From the NCBI GenBank assembly GCA_022826965.1, contig JAJDTU010000002.1, positions 1 to 64,000 of the forward strand: a stretch of 64,000 nucleotides of DNA, written 5' to 3'. The translations under genes and the position numbers were made by a program. The notes beneath the pieces are model-generated. The model searched no databases, was not told the DNA's origin, and saw only the letters and a program-made list of their open reading frames with translations. Position 1 is the first letter of the stretch. Each line of letters begins with the position of its first letter. Source of the stretch: Dehalococcoidia bacterium. GTDB lineage: Bacteria > Chloroflexota > Dehalococcoidia > Bin125. This document shows positions 33,072-41,969 of the stretch, piece by piece.

Positions 33072-34460
33072 CTACCGATCGACACCTGTGCGCTGCGGCG
33101 CTTGCCTGGCCGAGGCAGAGCCAGCCTGCCGATTGGGTCGGAACATGGCGATCGGCTGCGCTCGCCGCAGCGGTCCGCTGGCGGTCATCACGCGCACGCC
33201 GGGCAACCGCGGTCGTCCTGACATGCCGACCCAGAGCACTCCACTCAAGGCTCCGACGCCCAGCACCACGAAGGGAACGGTGTAGCTACCAGTTGCGTCG
33301 AACAGCACGCCCGAGAGGAATCCACCGACGGTCATGAAGGTCGACATCACAATCGACGACCAGCCCATGATCTTGCCGAAGTTGGACGCGCCGAAATAGT
33401 CGGCTCGCAATCCCGTGATCAGCGGCGCGCGCGACCCCCAGGCCAGGCCGTTGATAATCGCTGCCAGCATCACCACTTCAAACGAGCCGGCAAAGGCGAG
33501 CATCACCGCTGCGCCAGCGTGGCCGAACATCGCAGGAATCAGCAACATCCGCTTGGAGAAGCGGTCGCCCATGTAGCCCATCCCGACCTGCCCAACCAGC
33601 TGCGCCACGTTCATCGCGGTGTAGGCCAGGCTGGCATGGACGACGGTGAGACCCTCGATTTCAATCACCAATGAAGCGAAATGAACGAAGACTCCCGAGA
33701 CAACCAGCAGCGGCGCGCCGTGAGCGAGCGCCAGGCCCCAGAACGCCCTGGTCCGCATCGCTTCGCGGACCGTGAAGTCTCGGTGGCGGAACTCATTGCC
33801 CTGTGTCAGGATCTGTCGCGTGGAGCCCGACTCGGGCAGCGGCTCCCCGTCCTTCATCAGCCCGCGGTCCTGCGGGTGACGGACGAAGAGGGTGGCCAGG
33901 ATCTGTCCGACGACGAACAGGATGATCGCCGAGGCGATGGCGGTCTCGCGCCAGCCGAAGTCCTCGATCAGCCAGCTCACCAGGGGCGTCATGAAGCCGC
34001 CCAGCGCGAATCCGGTCGACATGAAGCCAAGCGCGCGAGATCGCTTGCGCTCAAACCAGGTCACGACGGCGACCGACACGGTCATGAATCCGCCGACCGA
34101 TGCTCCGATCGCGACAATGAAGTAGAACCCGATGAACGTGGCCTGGCTATTGAGCTGCGAGAACGCCAGCAGTCCGATGAACGTGGAGAGGATGCCGAAA
34201 CGCATCATCGTTTGCGGTCCGAAGCGGTCAATCAGCCAGCCCTGAACCGGACCAAGCACGCCCGATTCGATCCGGGTAATCATGAACGCGACGCCGAAGA
34301 GCGTGGCCGACCACATGAACTCGCTCTTCAACTCCGCTACGTAGAAGTTGAAGGAGTGCATGACCAGGCCGCCGGACAGCATATTGATCACAATGCCGCC
34401 GGCGACGATGTACCAGCCGTAGAAGATCTTGCGGTCTGAACCGAACAGCGCGGGCAACAC
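33072..34460 (-). CDS. MFS carrier, monocarboxylate/oxalate-formate type (first of tandem three)
   Basis: A 462-residue carrier, first of the three in transcription order. Recognised by IFYGWYIVAGGIVINMLSGG, GWLIDRFGPQTMMRFG and TWFERKRSRALGFMSTGF. The start is the GTG at 34460, about ten bases after AGGGGGAAG. It shares its upstream region of some 200 bases with the divergent cyclase-family hydrolase gene at 34665, suggesting joint control of uptake and hydrolysis. Substrate unknown, small organic acids most likely from family knowledge. Confidence 0.88.
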   Translation of the reverse strand: MLPALFGSDRKIFYGWYIVAGGIVINMLSGGLVMHSFNFYVAELKSEFMWSATLFGVAFMITRIESGVLGPVQGWLIDRFGPQTMMRFGILSTFIGLLAFSQLNSQATFIGFYFIVAIGASVGGFMTVSVAVVTWFERKRSRALGFMSTGFALGGFMTPLVSWLIEDFGWRETAIASAIILFVVGQILATLFVRHPQDRGLMKDGEPLPESGSTRQILTQGNEFRHRDFTVREAMRTRAFWGLALAHGAPLLVVSGVFVHFASLVIEIEGLTVVHASLAYTAMNVAQLVGQVGMGYMGDRFSKRMLLIPAMFGHAGAAVMLAFAGSFEVVMLAAIINGLAWGSRAPLITGLRADYFGASNFGKIMGWSSIVMSTFMTVGGFLSGVLFDATGSYTVPFVVLGVGALSGVLWVGMSGRPRLPGVRVMTASGPLRRAQPIAMFRPNRQAGSASARQAPQRTGVDR

Positions 34461-34664
34461 GCGGAGTCTTCCCCCTGAAGCCTCCTATGCCCGCTGAGCG
34501 CCGTCCGGTTCGCGAAGACGCCCTGTCGGTCGGCTCGAATCGGTACAGGTGACCGTGGCTCACTGTATCCGCCACCCACCCGATGGTCTGCGCTCTGGCA
34601 TACTGCCTGCCGATCGCATCACACGCAGGAACGCAGCCACCGCTGCCTGGAAAGGACCCCAACC

Positions 34665-35600
34665 ATGGCCACTCAGACCGGAAATCGCGCCGATGTCGAT
34701 ACGCTGGCGCAGCAACTCTCCAACTGGGGACGCTGGGGACCCGACGACGAGCGCGGCGCGCTGAACTTCGTCACGCCCGAGGTCTCGGCCGCGGCCGCGG
34801 CGCTGGTCACCGACGGCGTGACGGTGAGTTGTGCGCTTGAGCTGGCCAAGACGCCGGCCGCCGATAATCCGACGCCGGTGACGCACTTCATGACCGGCGC
34901 CGGCGACGTCAGCGGGCAAGCGGCCATTCGCGGCCTCGAAGCCACCGGTGACGGGTTCATGATCTCCCCGCACGGCATGGCCAACACCCATATCGACGCG
35001 CTCTGCCACATCCTCGACAACGGCAAGATGTACAACGGCTTCCCTGCCTCGGACGTGCTTTCGACCGGCGCAGCGAAGAACTCGATCATGGCGCTCGAAC
35101 AGGGCATCTCAACGCGCGGCGTGCTGCTCGACATCGCCAGGCTGAAGGGCGTCGATTGGTTGGAGTTGGGCGACGGTATCTCGGTCGACGACCTTGAGGC
35201 GGCCGAGGCGGCGCAGGGCGTCACCGTGCGGTCCGGGGACATTCTGCTCGTGCGCACGGGACGGGACTCTCGCCGAGAATCCGAGGGAGCCTGGCCGCCG
35301 TTCAGTGGAATGGCTGGTCTGCTGATGGAGACGCTGCCCTGGATCCGAGAGCGGGAAGTGGCGATCCTCGGCTGTGACGGCGTCTCCGACATGGTCCCCT
35401 CGAACATCGAGGACTCGCCGCTGCCGATTCACCACATCATCATTACCTACATGGGCGTCCACCTGATCGACAACGCCCGGTTGGGGCCGCTCGGGAACGC
35501 CTGCGCCGAGCGCAATCGGTGGGAGTTCCTGCTCACGATCGCGCCACTGCGCCTGGTCGGCGGAACGGCATCGCCGATCAATCCGATTGCGATGTTCTAG
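34665..35600 (+). CDS. Cyclase-family hydrolase (kynurenine formamidase-like)
   Basis: A 311-residue metal-dependent hydrolase of the PF04199 cyclase family, which includes bacterial kynurenine formamidase and isatin hydrolase. The metal-binding pattern is seen as SPHGMANTHIDALCHI, a variant of HxGTHxDxxxH, with a later histidine in LPIHHIIITYMGVHLI. It probably opens a cyclic amide or lactone or cleaves a formamide. AAAGGA lies before the ATG. It is followed after 21 bases by the fused CaiB gene, whose substrate acid it could release. Confidence 0.85.
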   Translation: MATQTGNRADVDTLAQQLSNWGRWGPDDERGALNFVTPEVSAAAAALVTDGVTVSCALELAKTPAADNPTPVTHFMTGAGDVSGQAAIRGLEATGDGFMISPHGMANTHIDALCHILDNGKMYNGFPASDVLSTGAAKNSIMALEQGISTRGVLLDIARLKGVDWLELGDGISVDDLEAAEAAQGVTVRSGDILLVRTGRDSRRESEGAWPPFSGMAGLLMETLPWIREREVAILGCDGVSDMVPSNIEDSPLPIHHIIITYMGVHLIDNARLGPLGNACAERNRWEFLLTIAPLRLVGGTASPINPIAMF

Positions 35601-35621
35601 CCACAACCTGGGAGGCGAACG

Positions 35622-38186
35622 ATGCCCACTGGACAACCACTCGACGGCGCCGTCGTCCTTGACCTCTCCGACGAGCCCATGATCAGCGCCGGGCGCTACC
35701 TGGCCGACCTCGGAGCCCGCGTGGTCCGGGTGGAGTCGGCACATGGCGATCGGATTCGCCGCGTTGGACCCTGGGTGGACGGCGAGCCGGGCAACGAACG
35801 CTCGCTGCGTCACCTGCTCTATAACCAGGGCAAGCAGTCGCTGGCGATCGATCCGGACGCGGAAGATTCCTGGGACATCATCGAGCAGCTCGCCGCCCGG
35901 GCCGATGTGGTGATTGCGCCACTGGACAAATCTCGGCGCGCGTCTCGCTTCTTCGCCCGTTTGCACGAGTCGGCGCAGCAAGGCAACGGACCGTCGGTCG
36001 TTGACGTCGTCTTCCGGCGCAACGATCCGTCGGAGCAAGTGACGGATCTGATTGCGATGGCTGCCGGGAGCCAACTCGTCTGCAACGGCTTCCCCGATAT
36101 CGCGCCGGACTATCCGGCCGGCAAGCTGGGCTACAAGCAGTCATCCAACCTCGCGGTCGCGGCGGCGGTCGCGACGATCTTCCAGCACGCGCGGGGCGGC
36201 CCCGCGGTTTCATCAACGATCTCACTGCAGGAGGCGGTGATCTCAACGATCATCCAGGCCGCGAACCCAAACCTCTACAACTGGCACGGCATGGTCGCCG
36301 AGCGCACGGGAACCGGCGGACTGCGCTACCCGATTGTCGGTCGCGGTCCGGGATCGTTCGAGGAGGGCGAGTTCGAGGACGGACAGATCGTCTTCATCGA
36401 CACGCCGGGCGTGACTTACCAGACCGCCGATGGCCTCTGGGTGACCTACCTGCAGTCGCCGACGAACTTGAGCTGGAAGGCCTTCCCCGAGTGGTACGCC
36501 GAGGTGACGGGCGACGACACACTGCTCAAGGATCCCTGGCCGGAGCCGTCCTATCGAATCACCCACATGGAGGAGATGCAGGAACACGTCAAGCGCTTCT
36601 GCGCGGCGCAAGCGCGCGACGCCCTGATCGAGCGTGGACAGCGAAACTCCGACCTGGCGCTACCGGTCCAGACCGGACTGGACATCGCCGCCGACGAGCA
36701 CCTGCACGAGCGCGGCTTCTTCCCGCAGGTCGAGCATCCCGTACTTGGCCGCACGTTACCGCTGCCGCGAACGTCCTACCGATCGACGGGCCTCGATGTC
36801 ACCCCCTGCCCGGCCCCCGGACTTGGCGAGCACTCCGCCGATGTCTTGCGAGAACTCGCCGGCTGCTCCGACGCTGAGATTCGCTCGCTGATCGACCTCG
36901 GCATCGTGAAGGGCTCTCGACCGGCGGAGGATGGACCGCAGGAGGACCCTGTTCGCTCGCCGATCCAGATTGAACAACGACGTCCGACTCGACTGCCGCT
37001 CGATGGCGTGCGCGTGCTCGACTTCTGCTGGATGGCAGCCGGGCCGCTGATCACCGAGATGCTGGCCAACATGGGCGCCGACGTGATTAAGATCGAGTCG
37101 GCGTCGGGCATCGACACGGTGCGCGAGTTCTCGCACCCGCCCAAGGGCTTCACGATCGACACGGGCGCCTTTTTCAACGACACCAACACGGACAAGCGTT
37201 CGCTGACGCTCAATCTGCATCACCCGAAGACGAAAGAACTCATCCTTGAGATGCTGCCGCATTTCGACCTGGTCACGAACAACTTCGCCCCGGGCGCGAT
37301 GGAGAAGTTCCATCTGACCTACGACGAGCTGCGCGAGCACAAACCAGACTTGATCTACGCATCATTCCCGGTCATGGGCACGTTTGGGCCAAAGAAGTCA
37401 TATCGCGGGATCGGCAATGGCGTGACGGCGCTCTCGGGCGTTGCCGGGCACACGGGACAGCCCGATCGCGCCCCAATCGGCATCGGCACGCTGCACACCG
37501 ACTTCACGCTGGCGCCGATCGCATCGTCGCTCCTGATCTCGGCGCTGATTCATCGCGAACGAACCGGTGAAGGTCAACAGATAGAGATCGCGCAATACGA
37601 GGCAGCCGTCCACCTGCTCGACCACGAGTTGATGGACGCCTTGATCAACGGTGTCGACACGCCCAGGATCGGCAATCGCTCCACTGAGTACTGTCCCCAC
37701 GGGCTGTTCCCGGCATCGGGCGACGACTCATGGCTCGCCGTCGCCGTCCGCGACCGACATGAGTGGCGAGAGCTCTGCGACGTAATCGGGCGCCGTGACC
37801 TCGCGAAGCGGGAGGACCTGCTCACGCTCGAGGGCCGCAAGGCGGCCGAGGACGAGCTCGAAGCGGCGCTCTCCGCGTGGTCGGCGCAACATGACGCCTG
37901 GGAAGCGTCCGCGATGTTGCAGAGCCGAGGCATTCCGGCATCGCCGGCTGAGACCGCGGCCGACCTGGCCGTCCACGACAAGGGCGCCGACGACCTGTTC
38001 TTCCGCTACGACCGTGGCGAGGTGCCCTTCATTACCCAGCACCAGCCGTTCACCTGGAACGGCGAGCGTCTGGGCACGCGGCCGTCGCCCGGCCTCGGCG
38101 AGCACTCCGAAGCGATCCTCAAGGGAGAGTTCGGCGTCGATGACGAGCGGTACGTCGAGCTACTGATCGAGCAAGTGATCTACTGA
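35622..38186 (+). CDS. Fused double CaiB/BaiF CoA-transferase
   Basis: An 854-residue protein with two complete CaiB/BaiF modules (about 1-430 and 455-854) joined by a Pro/Glu-rich linker. Each half begins with the Rossmann start (DGAVVLDLSDEPM and DGVRVLDFCWMAAGP). In the second half Asp627 (TLHTDFTL) lies 22 residues before RTG, as in formyl-CoA transferase. In the first half the corresponding place is Tyr171 (GYKQSSN), with no Asp nearby. The chain therefore looks like a fused dimer with one working active site. GGGAGG lies before the ATG. It follows the cyclase-family gene. Confidence 0.88.
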   Translation: MPTGQPLDGAVVLDLSDEPMISAGRYLADLGARVVRVESAHGDRIRRVGPWVDGEPGNERSLRHLLYNQGKQSLAIDPDAEDSWDIIEQLAARADVVIAPLDKSRRASRFFARLHESAQQGNGPSVVDVVFRRNDPSEQVTDLIAMAAGSQLVCNGFPDIAPDYPAGKLGYKQSSNLAVAAAVATIFQHARGGPAVSSTISLQEAVISTIIQAANPNLYNWHGMVAERTGTGGLRYPIVGRGPGSFEEGEFEDGQIVFIDTPGVTYQTADGLWVTYLQSPTNLSWKAFPEWYAEVTGDDTLLKDPWPEPSYRITHMEEMQEHVKRFCAAQARDALIERGQRNSDLALPVQTGLDIAADEHLHERGFFPQVEHPVLGRTLPLPRTSYRSTGLDVTPCPAPGLGEHSADVLRELAGCSDAEIRSLIDLGIVKGSRPAEDGPQEDPVRSPIQIEQRRPTRLPLDGVRVLDFCWMAAGPLITEMLANMGADVIKIESASGIDTVREFSHPPKGFTIDTGAFFNDTNTDKRSLTLNLHHPKTKELILEMLPHFDLVTNNFAPGAMEKFHLTYDELREHKPDLIYASFPVMGTFGPKKSYRGIGNGVTALSGVAGHTGQPDRAPIGIGTLHTDFTLAPIASSLLISALIHRERTGEGQQIEIAQYEAAVHLLDHELMDALINGVDTPRIGNRSTEYCPHGLFPASGDDSWLAVAVRDRHEWRELCDVIGRRDLAKREDLLTLEGRKAAEDELEAALSAWSAQHDAWEASAMLQSRGIPASPAETAADLAVHDKGADDLFFRYDRGEVPFITQHQPFTWNGERLGTRPSPGLGEHSEAILKGEFGVDDERYVELLIEQVIY

Positions 38187-38199
38187 TCGCCTGGTTCGA

Positions 38200-38541
38200 T
38201 CAGAGCACCTCGCGTCCGCGTTCGCCCGTGCGAACGCGGACGGCCTCCTCGACATCCGTGACGAAGATCTTGCCGTCGCCGGTGTTATCGGTGCGGGCGC
38301 CGGAGATGATCGCCTCGATCGCCGGTTCCACGTTGAAATCCGAGATTACGGTGATGATCTTCACCTTCGGGATCATGTCGACGGTGTAGAACTGTCCGCC
38401 GCGGCCGGCCTGCACGACGCCGCCCTGGTAGCCGTGCCCGGCGACCCGCTCGACGTGAAGCCCGGTGATGCCCGCGTCGATCAGCTGGCGCTTGACCGGT
38501 TCCAGCGCTTCCGGCCGGATGATTGCTTCGATCTTTTTCAT
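38200..38541 (-). CDS. glnK: PII nitrogen regulatory protein (GlnK/GlnB type)
   Basis: A 113-residue PII signalling protein that senses 2-oxoglutarate and ATP/ADP. It begins MKKIEAIIRPEALEPVK and ends with the ATP-binding C-terminal region GDGKIFVTDVEEAVRVRTGE. The T-loop (about residues 37-52, GYQGGVVQAGRGGQFY) is one residue longer than in E. coli GlnK; a tyrosine (Tyr52) stands at the place of the uridylylated Tyr51, but it follows Phe instead of Glu. Its start overlaps the end of the ammonium transporter gene (ATGA), the classical amtB-glnK pairing, so it should gate that channel. Confidence 0.93.
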   Translation of the reverse strand: MKKIEAIIRPEALEPVKRQLIDAGITGLHVERVAGHGYQGGVVQAGRGGQFYTVDMIPKVKIITVISDFNVEPAIEAIISGARTDNTGDGKIFVTDVEEAVRVRTGERGREVL

Positions 38542-39839
38542 GACAGCAACCTCTTCAGCGCTTCTGTTCCGCTGGGAATTTCCTCATCGATCGTGTCGCT
38601 GGCGTCCCAGCCGAATCCGATTTCATCGTATTCGTATGCCGCCTCGTTGTGTTCGCTGCGGTCGAGCCCGATCATCTCGTCGGTCTCGCTGACCCGCAGC
38701 GGCATGAACTTCTGGACGACCCAGAAGATGCCGGCCGAGAGGACGAACGACCACGCGAGCGCCGCGAGGATGCCGACGATCTGGCGCCAGAGCAGGTCGG
38801 CGCTGCCGCCGATCGCTCCGTTCACGCCGCCGATCTCTGCCACAGCGAACAGTCCGGTCGCGAACGCGCCCCACATGCCGCAAACGCCGTGGACAGCGAA
38901 CACGTCCAGCGTGTCGTCCATGTCACGCCAGTTGTGCAGCGCCCGAATCGCGAAGAAGCCGAGGACTGCACCCACGACGCCGATGCACAGGGCCGGGAAG
39001 AAGTTGAGATAGCCGTCGGTCGCCGGCCATTGCCCCACGAACCCGGCCGCAGGGGTAATCGCGACCAACCCGGCCACGGCGCCGGTCGCCGCGCCGATGA
39101 TCGACGGGTGACCGGTGTACTTCCAGGAGAGCAGCGTCCAGGCGACGAGCCCGCCGGCGGCCGAAATCTGCGTCTGCACGAACGCGTTGACCGCGCCGCC
39201 GTCGGCTGCGAGGGCGGAGCCGGCGTTGAAGCCGAACCAGCCGAACCAGAGCAAGCCGGCGCCGATCACGACCTTGGACACGTCGTGCGGTCGCGTCTCC
39301 GCGACCGAGTCGCGGCGGCGTCCGACGAACAGCGCGCCGGCCAGAGCGGCGGCGCCGGCGTTGATGTGCACCACCGTGCCACCCGCGAAGTCGGCGGCGC
39401 CAAGATCGAGCAGCCAGCCGCCCTCCGCCCAGACCCAGTGACAGAGCGGGGCGTAGACGATCGTGATCCAGGCCACGGTGAAGACCAGCAGCGCCTTGAA
39501 CGAGATGCGCTCAACGAAGGCGCCGGTGATCAGCGCCGGCGTGATGATCGCGAACATCAGCTGGAAGGCCATGAACAGCAGACCGTCGCCCTCGAGGCCG
39601 CGTAGGCCGAAGACGGTGAGATTGCCGACAAAGCCGCCGATGTCGGTGCCGAAGGCCAGCGAGTAGCCCCAGAGCACCCAGACCACCGTCGCCACGCCGA
39701 TCATCACGAATGACTGCATGATCGTCGCGGCGGCGGACTTGGTGCGAACCAGCCCCGAGTAGAAGAAGGCGAGGCCCGGCGTCATCAACAGCACGAGTGC
39801 TGCCGATGTCAACAACCAGGCAGTGTTTCCGGAATCCAT
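38538..39839 (-). CDS. amt: Ammonium transporter (Amt family)
   Basis: A 433-residue channel-like ammonium transporter with eleven membrane helices. The N-terminal LMTPGLAFFYSGLVRTKSA is the family signature. The twin pore histidines fit VVHINAGAAALAG and VHGVCGMWGAFA. It conducts ammonia/ammonium into the cell and is blocked by PII when nitrogen is plentiful. The C-terminal cytoplasmic tail is long and acidic (DRSEHNEAAYEYDEIGFGW). ATG 39839 follows AGGGG; a start two codons upstream is possible. Co-transcribed with the PII gene. Confidence 0.93.
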   Translation of the reverse strand: MDSGNTAWLLTSAALVLLMTPGLAFFYSGLVRTKSAAATIMQSFVMIGVATVVWVLWGYSLAFGTDIGGFVGNLTVFGLRGLEGDGLLFMAFQLMFAIITPALITGAFVERISFKALLVFTVAWITIVYAPLCHWVWAEGGWLLDLGAADFAGGTVVHINAGAAALAGALFVGRRRDSVAETRPHDVSKVVIGAGLLWFGWFGFNAGSALAADGGAVNAFVQTQISAAGGLVAWTLLSWKYTGHPSIIGAATGAVAGLVAITPAAGFVGQWPATDGYLNFFPALCIGVVGAVLGFFAIRALHNWRDMDDTLDVFAVHGVCGMWGAFATGLFAVAEIGGVNGAIGGSADLLWRQIVGILAALAWSFVLSAGIFWVVQKFMPLRVSETDEMIGLDRSEHNEAAYEYDEIGFGWDASDTIDEEIPSGTEALKRLLS

Positions 39840-39984
39840 ACGCAACCCCTATTTCCGGGCGCAGTTGACATAGAGAGGCTAGATCAACGCTGACGCGCCC
39901 GTCCGCAGTACCAGTGCGCGTAGTGTCGCCGAGCAGCGTCCGATGCTGGTTACAGGCGTATGAATTCGCCGCGCGAATCGGTGA

Positions 39985-39990
39985 TAGCCT
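39985..39990 (+). promoter_or_regulatory. Putative leaderless -10 box TAGCCT for fabG
   Basis: TAGCCT ends seven bases before the fabG ATG at 39998, with no ribosome binding site between. This is the first gene of the fatty-acid cluster. Confidence 0.38.
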
Positions 39991-39997
39991 CGTGCTG

Positions 39998-40762
39998 ATG
40001 GTTGACTCCGACGCACTTCCGCTCTCCGGTGAGGTGGCGCTCGTGACCGGCGCCTCACGTGGGATCGGCCGCGCCATCGCGCTCGAGTTGGCCGCACAAG
40101 GCGCAGACATCGGCGTCAACTACACCTCCTCCGCCGAAGCAGCCGAGGCGGTAGCCCGGCAGATCCGGGACCGGGGCCGCGGCGCATATGTTGCGCAGGC
40201 CGATATCTCCGACTCCGATGCCGTGGCGGCGATGACCAAGGCCGTCACGTCGGAACTCGGCGCGCCGACGATTTTGATTAACAATGCCGGGATCACCCGC
40301 GACACGCTGGCGATGCGGATGAAATCGGCCGACTGGGATGCCGTGGTCGGGACCAATCTGACCGGCTCGTTTCTGACCACGCAGTCGGTCCTGCGCGGCA
40401 TGCTGCGCGCGCGCAAGGGACGGATCATCACGATCGGCTCCGTGATCGGCACCGTCGGCAACGCCGGTCAGGCCAACTACGCTGCCGCCAAGGCCGGCCT
40501 TGCGGGAATGACCCGCTCGCTCGCCCACGAGTTGGGCTCGCGCGGGATCACGGTCAATCTGGTCGCGCCTGGATTCATCCAGACTGACATCACCGCCGAT
40601 CTCTCCGAGGATGTGATCAACGGCGTGATGCAGCGAATTCCGCTCGATCGACTGGGTGAACCGACCGATGTCGCACCACTGGTCGCGTTCCTCGCTGGAC
40701 CCGGCGGGGCCTACATTACGGGACAGGTGATCCACGTCGACGGCGGGATGGTGATGGGCTGA
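39998..40762 (+). CDS. fabG: 3-oxoacyl-ACP reductase
   Basis: A 254-residue SDR enzyme reducing 3-oxoacyl-ACP with NADPH in fatty-acid elongation. The cofactor motif is [13 protein letters not shown], the structural motif INNAGITRD, the catalytic Ser in [18 protein letters not shown], and Tyr/Lys in NYAAAKAG. The ending [13 protein letters not shown] is characteristic of FabG. ATG 39998 follows TAGCCT at seven bases. The fabD gene starts 166 bases downstream on the same strand, so the cluster may have two promoters. Confidence 0.93.
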   Translation: MVDSDALPLSGEVALVTGASRGIGRAIALELAAQGADIGVNYTSSAEAAEAVARQIRDRGRGAYVAQADISDSDAVAAMTKAVTSELGAPTILINNAGITRDTLAMRMKSADWDAVVGTNLTGSFLTTQSVLRGMLRARKGRIITIGSVIGTVGNAGQANYAAAKAGLAGMTRSLAHELGSRGITVNLVAPGFIQTDITADLSEDVINGVMQRIPLDRLGEPTDVAPLVAFLAGPGGAYITGQVIHVDGGMVMG

Positions 40763-40861
40763 TGGCCCCTCCGACCGGCGATTCGATTCATTCAGACACA
40801 CGTATTGTTCGCCAGGTCGCAGAGCGTTCCGATTATGAACCAATCCCGGCTGCAAAGTCGG

Positions 40862-40867
40862 TAGAAT
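40862..40867 (+). promoter_or_regulatory. Putative -10 box TAGAAT before fabD
   Basis: TAGAAT lies about 60 bases before the fabD start in the 150-base gap after fabG. This is a good -10 match; no convincing -35 is visible. Confidence 0.35.
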
Positions 40868-40928
40868 TAGCCAGCACCGATCCAAACCGCTGTCGCCCGA
40901 CCGACGCGGTTGGATGGCAGGAGCCGAG

Positions 40929-41969
40929 ATGGAAACGCTGACCCAAGCAGAGGAAGCCGCGGATGAACCGCCAAGTGGCGAGCATCCGGCGCTGACGGAT
41001 GACGACTACGCCCTACTCTTCCCCGGACAGGGTTCGCAAACAGTTGGCATGGCGAGCAAAGTACTCAGCGTCTACCCGGGCGCTGAACAATGGTTCACGC
41101 GTGCCAACGAGGTTCTTGACTACGACCTCTTCCAGTTGATCGAGCATGGGCCGAGCGAGCGGTTGAACGAGACCACTCACTCGCAGCCGGCGATCTTCGT
41201 CGCCTCGGTCGCCTGGCTTGAAGCACTGAGGACGAAGTGGGAGCGCGCGGGGCGGCCGCTGGCGCCCGCGCTGGTCTCCGGCCACAGCATGGGACAGATC
41301 ACGGCGATGCTCTCGGCGAGGGCAGTCGACTTCGACGAAGCGCTCCAACTGGTCCGGCAGCGGGCCGAGATCATGCACGCTGCCGACAACTTGCGGCCCG
41401 GCGGCATGGCCTCGATCATCGGATTGCGCGATCGCGTCCTGAAGCGGTTGGTCGGCGAAGCGTCGGACGAAGGCACGCTGGTCGTGGCCAACGACAACTG
41501 CCCCGGTCAGACCGTGGTCTCGGGCGATGAAGCGCCGTTGCGCAAGGTGATGCGCCTGGCCGACGAGCAGGGCGCGAGGCGCGTGGTGCGTCTGCCCATC
41601 TCGATCGCGTCGCACTCTCCACTCATGGCCGGCGCTCAGGCCCACTTCTCCGAGGCCGTCCACGCCGTTCACTGGCGCGACCCGGTCGTGCCGGTGGTCA
41701 GCAACATCTCCGGCAGCCTGATGCACACTGGCGAGCAACTCGGCCACGAGCTGTCCGAGGCCTTGACCGCTCCGGTGCAATGGCAGAAGGCCGTGAAGAC
41801 GATGGCAGCGCAGGGATCGACTCTGTTCGTCGAGGCAGGGCCGGGCGATGTGCTCTCGAAACTGGTCCGCCGAATCTCCCGCACCTCCTGGACGTTCCCC
41901 CTGTCCGACGACGACCATGGCCTGTCGAAGCGCGACTACCCGGACAAGAGCGACGGGATCCCCAAGTAG
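40929..41969 (+). CDS. fabD: Malonyl-CoA:ACP transacylase
   Basis: A 346-residue transacylase loading malonyl groups onto acyl carrier protein. The FabD features are FPGQGSQTVGM near the N-terminus, the active-site Ser in SGHSMGQITAML, and the catalytic His in SIASHSPLMAGA. AGGAG stands five bases before ATG 40929, so this start is preferred over an ATG five codons upstream. An acidic tail of about 20 residues precedes the domain. It is slightly longer than E. coli FabD because of the N- and C-terminal tails. The fabF start overlaps its stop codon. Confidence 0.92.
   Translation: METLTQAEEAADEPPSGEHPALTDDDYALLFPGQGSQTVGMASKVLSVYPGAEQWFTRANEVLDYDLFQLIEHGPSERLNETTHSQPAIFVASVAWLEALRTKWERAGRPLAPALVSGHSMGQITAMLSARAVDFDEALQLVRQRAEIMHAADNLRPGGMASIIGLRDRVLKRLVGEASDEGTLVVANDNCPGQTVVSGDEAPLRKVMRLADEQGARRVVRLPISIASHSPLMAGAQAHFSEAVHAVHWRDPVVPVVSNISGSLMHTGEQLGHELSEALTAPVQWQKAVKTMAAQGSTLFVEAGPGDVLSKLVRRISRTSWTFPLSDDDHGLSKRDYPDKSDGIPK

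Noticed and set aside
40055-40885. 276-codon minus-strand frame opposite fabG
   Set aside because: It is antisense to a clear FabG and has no family features.
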